Shown: positions 23,401 through 35,400 of the stretch, piece by piece
Layout: the number at the start of each line of letters is the position of its first letter
How positions within the stretch are numbered: position 1 is the first letter of the stretch
Source of the DNA: Anthopleura xanthogrammica
Taxonomy: Eukaryota; Cnidaria; Anthozoa; Actiniaria; Actiniidae
Length of the DNA: 64,000 nt
Direction of reading: 5' to 3'
Assembly: GCA_964019055.1 (NCBI GenBank)
Contig: OZ025211.1
Span: 9,182,400 to 9,246,399 of the forward strand
Program-made: the position numbers and the translations under genes
The notes under the pieces: model-generated
Told to the model about the DNA's origin: nothing
Seen by the model: only the letters and a program-made list of their open reading frames with translations
The model's database searches: none

Positions 23401-26400
23401 GACGGAAATCGCTTCTTCTTTGTTTTCCTGAAAATAATTCCTTTGTATCACCCCCCTTATGACAAGGTTACCATGGCTGTTGCTTACTGTAGCATATACG
23501 CCGCCGTTGTTGCCAGAAATGTAGTTGTTTAATACATAAAAGGGATTGCTGTAAGTGTTGATTCGCATGGCACCAGTGCTTGAGTCATCTCCGTTTTCTT
23601 CAAACTTGTTTCGGTGAATTTTAATGTTGAACTGCTGAACTGTGTCGCCTTTATGAAAAATAATGCCATTCTTCCTATTTTTTGTGAAGAAATTTCCTTG
23701 AACATCAATAGTTTCTGAAATTTATTAAAATGTTTCAAAGTTGAATTAAAAGTGGTGATGATATTAGTGAAATAAATTATTACATTTTGCTTGTATTTGG
23801 TATTTTTACATTCCCATGATACAATTGGGGGGAGAGGAATAAGGGAAAAGTCGCATGTATTAAGTAAAAGACAAAATCAGAAGATGACCGTAACCGTATT
23901 CAGTAACCTGGCATAATGAATCTTCATAGGATTACTAAAGTAAAGGTGCTCTTTCTAGTACTGGTATTGGTTTTTCACTCAGTTTAATCTTAGCTCTTCG
24001 AATTCCGGCCGCCGTTTTCTCATTTTTCCTTCCATCCATTCTTCTTCAACACAATTATTTTCGGTAGCACTAGTCCCCTTTAATTCATTAATTTTGGTCG
24101 TAGAAATTAATAACTTTGAAAATACTCAGTAAAGTCAGGTAAATATAGAACAACGTTTTTAAACGTTTAAAATCCTCTGACATTTTTTTGACCGGTTACC
24201 CCCCGAAGTTGAAAAATCATTATATCGCGCAGAATGGGGAATTTGAAAATACTAAATATGGGATTCAGAACTTGAGGAACATACAAAGAAGCGGTATGGT
24301 TTTAGCTAATTAATTTACTTACCAATATTGCAGTTTTCAAACTTTATATATCTGAGATATGTCCAACGATTTTTATACGTTGAAATTTCTTTTCCGAATA
24401 TCACAAGTTTGAAAGGTTTGTTTCTTGAAGGAATTTTAACCGAAGTCGGCATCCATACGTTATCAGGAATTTCTTCTTTCTCTGATGACCATAATTTGAT
24501 ATGATTTTGTATTCCATTTACAGTTTCCTCTAAGTATACTGCCAGCCATAAATAACGGGGATTAACAAAACCGTACTCAAAATAAAGTCGACATATGGTA
24601 GTATTTGAGGGAATCTGAGGGCTCACTAGATTGGCGTATTGGTCATACCCTCTTGATCGCGATATAACATATCGATGACCTGTTGCATAAAACAGAATAA
24701 AACACTTGTTGAAAAAAGTAAGGAAAAAAAAAACCGCGAAAAACAAACGAGTTATATCATACAGACCGTAGACAGGATGATATATATCAGAAAAAACATC
24801 ATTGGTTGTCATCCCATGAACTGTTTTCGATGGAACATTTTTCCAACCACAAATGTATCGACGAATGGGAGAACAGGGCATATCTAAAACGAAATAAAGA
24901 GAATGAAAGTTTATATATTATTTTTATTATATCATATTGTCACCCCTCCCACCCAGCTTCTTATTTTCTTGCGATTGATGATTGTTTTTGCTGTCCCCCC
25001 CCCCCCCCCCCCCACACACACACCCCAGTCGTTCTTTGATTTTCTCCTGGAGCAAGAGACAAAAAAATACAGACAGGGGGAAAAGCGAACGAACAAATAG
25101 ACGGATAAACCAACCAAGCAAACAAACAAAACAAAACAAACGAAAGTGGGATTCATATACATACCATCAAGTTTCATAGTTTGGGCAAGAATTGTCACTT
25201 GAGACGAAAACTGTCCTTTCCAGTATACATGTGCTTCGTCAAAATCGATATACAAGTTGATGTTCTTCCAGCGATAAGTTTCAGTATTTATCATTTCAGT
25301 TTGACCAGCGTCAACGCGAAGGGTTTGTGATCCTTTCACACTTAGAATCCTTAGTACTATTCCCATGCCTTTGCGTACTCGAAGCCTCTTCTGACACGAA
25401 ACCGAAGGATCGTAATCTTTAACATGTCTTGTTTCAAAATACAGGAATTCATTTTCTGTTAAGAATACAGTTTGCACCGAATTATCGCACAAGAAAATGC
25501 CATCTTGTCCGAGAAAAGAGCTGATTAATCTATCATCCCAACCAGTAAAAAGAAGACCATTGTCGTTTTCAGATATATAAGAATCTTCAATGTTTATAGA
25601 TTTCATATTTCTCACGATTGTTATTCCTGTTCCTCCAGTTTTTATGAACTGACTCTTCTCAATTTTGTGGTTTTTCTCTGGTAACACGATGGTGATGCCT
25701 CCAGAAGAACAGTTCAACACATTGATATGTCTTATGATTGGGACTCTTCTAATCATTTCAATGGCCGACGTATTTGAGCTTTTCCTCTTCCCAGCGTACA
25801 TAATGTCAACGTATTCAAGAACAGATGTACTGTTACTTGTATTGGTTTTCTCAATCGCGGGGCGTGAAAAACGAATAAATCCCCATTCTTTACCACGGCA
25901 TCTTAATCCAACAACTCTTTGACAGCGATGAATGTTTTGGCCTGTTGAATTCTTCGAGCATGTTGCAATAGACGCTTCATATCCAGAACATCGTAGCTCA
26001 AAAGGATACGCGGTAAGATTGTTTTCTGTATTATCAAACCTTATTGGTCTCATGACCAAATCGCTTGGACCATCATAACCAAGCTGACGGCAAGCAACAA
26101 AGGCATTTTGTCTTATCCACTTCTCTGTACATATCGGTTTCCAACTTGAATTGTGATAAACTTCCAATCGTCCGCGCCAAGGAAAATCCCCATCCATTAA
26201 CCGAATGTCAGATGGAAGTACTTCAGTTTTCTTAGAATTTTCAATGTGCTTGAAGGTTATGTGATGTTCTTCGTCGCCTCTTGCAATGAGTGTTCCAAGC
26301 ACTAATATACTCGTGTATGGTGCTACCTGAACAGTTACTCCAGGTTCTATTGTAAGCATGATGTTGGGCAGCACTGTAACATCTCCAAGAACCTTGAAAG

Positions 26401-29400
26401 GACTTTTGTTGCGTCGTAGGGTTATAGATTTATGTATCCTTCCCCTGAGTATTGACTTTCCAAATAACTCATCGAAGGCTAAATCAGCGTGATATACTTT
26501 TGTTTTCAATACCTCATTTTCTAAGGCAAGAAAGTTTCCATATGTGACGATGCCATATTCATAGTTGATATCAAAACTGAGAACCCTTCTCGAGATGTCG
26601 TTTTCAGTGTTTGTGCCCCACCATGATTCATTGGCGTTTAACAAAGGCAGCTGAGACAATGCAAATACATGGAGACACAATTCGTAGTCATATCGTGAGT
26701 TACTAATTTTGTTCTGTCGCCATTGAACATCTTTGAAAATTAAGATCCCATTCATCTCAATAATACATGTCTTGACTCCAGGAGATGCTAAACTACTTGG
26801 ATGGTTATGTGTGATCGTGTTGTTTACCAAAACCAGTGTTTGGATGGTTGTTAAGGAGTTAATTTCATGAACAGCTTGGATCAATATCATTCTATAAGCG
26901 GTATTATTGATCATAGTGTTGTTTTCCATCCTAATAGTCCCCTTTTCTGTTCGGAGGAACTTTAAAATCGGGCAACCAGGACAAACATTGTGCTTAAACG
27001 TATTACTCACGATCGCTAATGGTAGTGATTTTGCTGCTGTTTTTACAATTACCGCGGGCCCAAAGTTTCTCACAAACGTGTTCTGATAAATATTCACAAA
27101 TCGAGCGTCATAGCATAAGTCTATGACAGCGTCTTTAGTACATCGATTGGCAATAAAGCTGTTATTCTTAACGATATACAGCACATATGAGAATTGTACT
27201 CCAATTGAAAATACAGATGGTTCAGAGTTGTTAAAGAAGACATTTCCCTCAATGAGCCATTTTGTTGATGACGTAGCATGTTCGATGTTGACAACTCGCC
27301 CGCCATTGTTTGCAAAGAAATTATTCACCACGTGAAATTCTGTTGAAGAACCCCTGTCGTTTCTACTATCCGCATTGATGCAATTGAGTTGATTCCAGTA
27401 AAATCTACATCTTTTTATGTAAAGAGAAGTTTCAGATCTTGATCCATCTACGTCAACCGCGATTCCAGGGTTATTTGACAATGAAGAGTCGTGAATAGTT
27501 ATACTTTTCCTTCCAGGAGACGAAATGTAAATTCCGCTTTTGCTACATCCAAAAATAGCGCTGTTCGAGATAAGAACGTTGCCACGGACACCATTATTGG
27601 AGTTTTGATAACCCAAGAAGACACACTGAGAGTGACGTTCAATAACAGAAGATTGAATCAAAAGACTCGTTCTGAATAAGGTCAAATCAAGCCCATTTTT
27701 GACACTGTCTTGAACTGTTGAGTTTTGTAGGTTGATTGATTCCAGCTGGTTACCATTGATGTTAATTGCACTTTCTGAAGTTTTCTTAATGGTAGAATTT
27801 GACATTGAAAACTTGCCGTTTTGTGACACTTTTGTATTCGTTTCTATGGAAAGAAAGAAAGAAGAAAAGCATGGCGTAAAAGGTTGATAATGAAAATAAA
27901 ATGTAGATATGTCTATGAGCATTTCTTTCTTTATGCAAACGAAAAAGCTCATTTTTCTTACTTGGGATTTAAGAATAAAAAATGCATACGCTTAAAAAAT
28001 TATATGCTTTTGCAAATCGGGACCATTGCAATTCAGGACGGTGACCAGCTCTTCAATAGGCACCCGTTGACCACTTTCATGAGTTTTTTTTTACCGAAGT
28101 CGTTTTTTTTTTCTTTCTCCGAAGATCTATAAATTGCTTTTAAAACATCATTTCTGTCTCGTGTGGGATGTTGATTAGCTGAATTTCACGTTCAAAAGAA
28201 CCATATGGTGGTCAGTGTTGCACAACTAGTGTTGTACAACCATCTGGTGCAAATAAAGTTAAAGGATTCAAATATTCGTACCAATAATACACTGGAGTTT
28301 AATAGTAAGTTTGTTGCCAAAATGTTGCCAAATAAAATGTTAATTAATTCAACTAATACTCACCATTCACAGTAAAAACCAATAGGTGTACAAGCATGGA
28401 ACGGTGACCATAGGACTGTATAAAACGAAGTAGGATGCTTGACTTGTTTGCATATAGAACAGGTCTGTCATCCCAATACAAATCTCTAAGCTCCCATTGT
28501 GTTTTACCACTATATACTTCTACTTTAGTCCAAGAATTGAAAATATTTCTGTAGACCATTTGCACAGCAATAGTGGAGCTGTTCGTCGTATATATCTCTT
28601 GATCGCAGGTCGAACTTACAGCATCTTTCAATGGTGAAAAGATGAAATACCTTGGGTGACCCTCTTCGATGAATATCGACTTTACCTTGCAATTAGAGAC
28701 ATGGTGAACAAATGCAGGGTCGGACATTCTTTGAGCGTCTGAGTCAAGATCGTTCCACAGGCTTTTTGAATAAATACCGTTTCCTTTAGTACTTATAATG
28801 TTAACACGATCCAGAGCTGTGTAGGAAAAACTGATCTGCAAACCGTGGGATTCAGTACCCTCTACCAAGGAACTTGATAAAGTTGGGACGTTGTTGAAGG
28901 GGTTTGAGTACACAACATGTATACCAACAGATGCTGAATTCTTCACCAACATATTTCTCATGACAAGGTTATGAAAATCCACTCTTAACGCCGCCGATGT
29001 TATGGTAAGGTCTGTCGATCTGTAATTATGACCCCCCTCGTGGATCTCAAGATACATCAGACTGCTTTTGGATTGAGACATGGCAAGGTGAACACCTGAC
29101 CAATAGGGTCTCTTACATTGGACCTGTAAGACATAATCATCACATTGTGGAGTATAGCTTAGGTCTTTATAGTTGCATGGGCTCATATCCGGGGCTAAGT
29201 TGTGATCACACTTTAAGTTGTCTATGAAACCATGTTCTTTTCCACTCCGATGTAATCGGCTATAACTTTCATACTCCATGTTGAAGTGATTACACATCAT
29301 TATCGGTTGCAAACTGAAGTACCACTGGACACATAGAGTCATCCAAGTGTTGTTGAATTTAACCTCCACATTGCCGTACCAACCGTTCTGCAGTCGTATT

Positions 29401-32400
29401 CTTGAATCTAAAGTCTTTTCTAGAGTGAACTTAACATGGGCGCCTTCTTCACCATAAACGTTCAAGCTTCCTTGAACAACAAAGGCAGATCTCGGAGGAA
29501 ATATCAGAGTTACATTAGATTCTATGACGAGAGATCCCTTAGGGAGAATTACCAAATCATTCACCACCTTATATGGAACTGATTTGTTGGACAATACCAA
29601 GTGCCTGTTTAGTGTACCGCCCAAATACGAGTCTTTGAGAAAGCAGAGAGGCCTGGTGGTATTCAATGAAATAACATCTGAGTTAAGGTTGCTCAGCAAA
29701 AAGGGAAAATACTCAGCTTTGACGAGTTCAAGTCTATCTTCCTTATCAAATATCAAGTCCTTAATCTTGCATTCCTCTTTTGTCCCCCACCAATTGTGGC
29801 TTGCATTTATGACTCTTCCATGGGCAACAAGAGCGGCTGCGACTTGATAAGTAAAGTGGGGATTTTCAAAGGAATTTTGCACTATCTGAAATGTCCCGTC
29901 TTTCAGGATAATTACTGCGTCTTCAGTCATTCTGTTATAAAATCTTGAGAGCAGTTTGGTCTGTTTGTTCATCGCAAAGGAGTTGTGTTGCAAGACAGCG
30001 GAGCGAATTGTGTACCAAGGTTGCAAATCAATGTGGACCATGTACTGACCCGTGTTATTTTCAAATCTGTTCGAGGTAATTTGTACTTTTATTGGATATT
30101 TATGTTTATCGCCACAGTTGGTTCCTTCTCTTACAGTCATAACTTTACCCAAATTGTCAAGAAATACGTTTGAGGCCAATGTTCCTTGAAGAGCAAACAT
30201 ACCAGGACAGTCAATATGGATGACACTCTTCTTGTTATGTGTGAAAGTGTTGTTTACTGCATTGAGGAAAACTTGCCTTGGTATTGTTGAGTGAACGCAA
30301 GTATGTTCTTTATAGAAACCAAATGCTTCTAGTGTGTTGTTGGAGAAAGTATCATTTCGTAGCTGGATGCTGACGTTTCTTACGCCATTTAACTTATATG
30401 CGCAAGAAAGCAGTAAATTCAACCCAACTTTGTTTCCAGAGATATAACATTTAGACACTGAAAACAATGTTATGCGGTTTCCTTGTGAATTCTCATAAAC
30501 ACTTATTCCTCTTTCTTTGTTGTCAATGATGCTTACATTGAGCATCAAAATTTCTTTGCCATGATTGTTCAAGTAAAATCCATGCTTATTATTCCCTTTT
30601 AGAATGCCATGTTCCAGAAACAAGCGAGATATGCCATCATCAACACGAAGCCCGCTTTCCTGGTTTCGAGATGCAGCAAACTCCCTAAACGTAACAGAGC
30701 CAGTTTGCGTCTGAAGATAGAATCCATGCCCTCCGTTCTCGTCTGCGAAGCTTCTTTCAATAACAACTGGAGTTGAGCACTGTGTAAAATACACACCATA
30801 CTTGGAATTTAAAGATGTTGTGACGTCTGTAAGTTTTACCGAACCACTTGTCGTCTTCTCCAAAAATAGACCTGTTTCCTTGTTTAAAGAAATGACCAAA
30901 TGAGTCAAATTCAACCGAACGTCTCTTAGAGATCCGAAATAAATTCCACGACCTGAATTCCCTTTAACCACTCCTTTATTCATCTTCAGGACGCCTGTTC
31001 CTTGGTAAGCTTTAACTCCACCCTGCATATTGTGATTTATGTTAAAGCTCTCCAAAATGATTGTCCCGGAGATCTTTTCCAGTACCAGACCATGTTGACT
31101 ATTATTCATAACATCAAGATCACTTAGCTCCAGTTTTCCGACCAATCCATCGATGTAGACACCGTCAATGCTGTTTTGGTTTATTTTGCTATTGCTCATT
31201 TGAAGATAGCCTGCAAAATTCTTTATGTTTACTCCACGCTTGGCATTATTAAGAAACGTACAGTTTGACAACAACACCGAACTTGTAGCTGCAATTAATA
31301 GTAAAAGTCCAAATAACAGGCATAAACAAAACAAGTCAAATGATAAAAAAATGACTGACTTTCAATGATAATAATGATGCATTAAATCACAATCCTTTGT
31401 TGCACATCATAACATTTTAAAAACAAATTTTAGGACATTATTCAAAAAGTCCACTTCCATGCACTTTAAGTTACACTTCAAGAAACTTAAAAAGAGTATG
31501 CGTTCTTCACAACCTTTTATTAGCTTTTATATATAATGATTGGGGGAAAATGACTTCGCAAACTTGGCGCCAAATCTGAGCATTCAGATTTCCCACGAAA
31601 ACTCGAACCGTTACCTTTCTCGTCAATGATGACAAAATCGACCTTGCTGGTTCCTTGTTTGCTTCTAAACATTATCTTCAAAGCATTCCCATGGATTGTC
31701 GATGAAGGACTGTGAAGTTTTCCATTGTCGTTTTCGTTCGCTGTTGATATTATTGTCCAGTTCCCATGAGCATCTTTTGCAGAAACTTCAAAAGTAAATG
31801 ATGAGCCCTTTATGCTGCGGTAGTGTAAGGACAGACTGGAATTGCCGCGGTTTAAAAAGATCTCCTGTTTGAAAACAATTCATGTTACTGATATAATTTT
31901 CTATCCCATGAATCTTATGCTTAGGAAGACTGGGGTTTTAGCGTTTGTTGGGGAAAATGGGTGGGTTAGGGAGGGGCTGAAAGAGTATCATGAATAACCA
32001 CTGTATGAATATGATGCATAACTATAACTATGATGTATATCAAAATCAAATCGACCGAAAACATGTACTTTGAGAAATGCATGTACGTTTTAACGTTCTT
32101 AAATTTTAACACCGAATGAAGAATAAAAATCAATCCTGGTTGCTCCATACGATTGCCACAAGGAGATAAGCATGACATGGTACATCATTTTTAAAAAGTC
32201 AATGAAAAAAAACATAAAGAAAAATGTCATTCATATCAGACAAATAACTTTTACCAAAATGGGAGTCAAAACAAGATAACTCCGTTCTATACCGAGTTCT
32301 TCCATTTTGCAAAACATGATGTATACGAGAAAGTTATATGATTCTAGGCCAAGATTTCCGGCACCATTTGTTAGGAGAAAATTAGATTTAAAAAAATAAT

Positions 32401-35400
32401 TATGGAAGATTGTCTATGATCTCGTAATGAAATAGGTCTGGACGGAAATATTTAATCGCAACAAGGTAGCAACAATAAAGATTATAGGGAATCATTTTAA
32501 ATGTCACATAATATTTTAGAACAAACCTTAGAGCAATAGCCATGGTTGCTATCAGATGACGCACTAAACGTTAAGGGATATACGATTGTCGAGTTTTGGC
32601 TCCAAGAACAGAAATCAATAGGCATTGTTTCATCTTCAAATGACAACCCATCTCCCAAAGATGTTGTCGTAAAGGACGAATTACGAATTCTGACTTCGGA
32701 CTTTGAGCTTATAATCCTCATGCCAGTAAGAATGTTACCATAAACCAAAATGTCTGTGAGTTCAAGTTGGCTTTGCTTGATCAAGTGGTTTAATTGTACA
32801 CCATGGATGGAGTTCCTGATAGTGAGGCTGCTCATTTTCGGTGCTTGGTATGTGACGTTCAAGGCAAAAACTGCATCTTTAATGGTAACTTGCTTCAATA
32901 TTGATAGTGGTCCATGAGGCCGCATCATGAAGGACATCCCACGCCATTTCACTTTTTCCTTGAGAAACCTTTGCAAGCCCACGCATTCAATACCAATAGG
33001 GTAAGAATTGCCTGAACAAAAGTTAAAAATAGTACAAAATGAAGTTAGCAGGCAGCAGTCAAGTGCTTGGTGATTGACATCGTGAGTAAACAAGCAAGCG
33101 AGCAAGCGAGCCAGTGATCTGCAGTTAGTTGGTCACTGTAAACCACAAATTGAACTAATAGCGGAGCACCATACTTAAGAAAAAATAGTAACCCATCGAG
33201 TTGATTTTTCATGGCTTGATTACGTCATTCTATTGTCCGTACGGGCGTGTACCACCACAGGGTTCCCGCGCGCTTTGTGTACTCGCAAATGCACAGAAAA
33301 AATCGCAATAATGTTGTCAAAGATGGATCAAGAAGTATTTTTTCTTATTTTTGCAAAGCGAAAAATACGTTTAATCGAAGTCGTGTCTGTCTTAAAGTGA
33401 ACGAAAACAAATTTTCGACTTTAACCACTTGCTAAAGAAGATTTAGCGAGAGAAGATTCTTAATCTTACGATGAAGTTTCGTGACTGAAACCCCAGTGAG
33501 AGAAAAAGTGGGCTGTAGACCAGAAAAACCTGATTATACTGCAAGAATAATATTTCATTTCCGTAGAAAGCACTTAATAGAAGGTAAATTCATTAATGTT
33601 AACTAATATTTCGTAAAAAATCGACAAAATTGAATGTGTAAACTAGCTGGAGAAACTCTCAGACAAGCCAAGGACGTTGTTTCGACAAACGTCAGAAAAA
33701 CTTGGATAGTTTGTCGTTTTTACTGCATTCATGCATTTTACATTTTTGTCATCTTTTTCTTGAATACTTGTGAACCAAAAAAAGAGATATTTCAAGGTAT
33801 GAATTTTTGTTTTTGATCCCATTTCAAGAAACGGAAAAGGCTGAGACTTAAAAAGATTTAGTTCTTTGAAAAAATATATTTGACGGCCAGCGAGCCTCAC
33901 GCGAGGAATTCTGATGTCAAAACAAGATTCCATATTTCATGATCATATGGATATTTTGACATTTTTATAGATAATATATTTTAATGTTGAATGAAATATG
34001 AAAAAGGAATATGTATCACACCAAATATTTGCTGTTTATCGGGCTTTTCCAGCTATTATTATTACACAAAAATGATGAGCTTGTTTTTTGTTTTTTTTTA
34101 TGGATAAGCTTATGTTTTTGTAAGATATTTTGCTCGATAATAAAGTTAAGAATAAATCTGAAAAAAACTTTTCAAAGACCAATTTACTAACAAAGAAAAC
34201 TATTATCTTGTATTAATGAGTATGTCTCTTGTTGCATGTGAAGTTCAAGTGAATGTAAGCTTAAGCTTATAATATTCGACAATTTTCAGTGTAGTTCACT
34301 TTCCACCTAAAAATCTTATAACTTAAGATTTGCTGAATAAAATCCTTTATACTACACTCGACAAAATTACTCGATTCTGATTGGTCTAGAGGAGTACAAT
34401 TAGAGCGTTAATTGGTACTCCGTAGGAGTACCAATTAGGTCGCTATGGAAACACGGCCCATTTCAGACCATGTGATGCCACTCTTGGGAGTTGATTCTTT
34501 CATGTGTAAATATTTTAACAAAAGAACATTTCTCAAGGGATTGTCATGTGGTCTGAAATGGGCAATTTGCATACGAAGCTAAAAAGGTCTATTTCCCCAG
34601 TGAAATTCCCAAAAAATCAGTGTTTTATATAATGGTAATTGAACTAAGTGGAGTGCAATTTGGTCTGATATCAAACGCGCGATAACAAAATCACACGACC
34701 GCGTAGCGGGAGTGTGATTTGTAATCGCAAGTTTGATATCAGACCAAAATTGCACGACACAAAGTTCAATTATCACTTTATTATATCCATTTTGAAATCA
34801 TACTAGATAGACACTAAATTTGTGATAAATACAAAAGTATTTATTCACAAATAGCCAGTATTTTGTTTCTTTTTGTAACAAAAAATTCCAGTCAAACTTG
34901 AGAAAAGCTACATTTTATGTTCCTTATTTGCTGTAATCTGATTGGCTGATTACATACAATCCTGTAATCTGATTGGTTACCTTTTCTAGTGTTGCATTGT
35001 GATTGGCTGACAAAAAGATGCGATTCGGACTCAAAATAGTGCGATTCGTGCTTGAATCAATCTACTGAGAGCCAATCAGATTACAGGATTTGCTAGTGAT
35101 TTCAAAATGGATATAATAAAGACTAAAATGGAAAAATTTCAGAAAACTGTTCAATACACACATAGGAAGGCCTCAAATTATGTTAAATAGACAAATTCAA
35201 GACGTAATAAATCATGTTTTGTAGTAGAAAGTCTTCTTTTCTTTCTAGTTATCGCCAAACTAAATTCAACACCACATCTACAGTTGTACAATATGTAGAA
35301 AACAGCTAACAATAGTTTTAAAGCAAATTTCTTTCCGTTTAGCGAAAAAACACAGCGAGTAGAGGCTCGTTTTTTGTTTTAAAATAGTTAAGATCAAATC

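Noticed and set aside
30599..30799. Short frames within exons 5 and 6 on both strands
   Set aside because: Shadows of the receptor reading frame.
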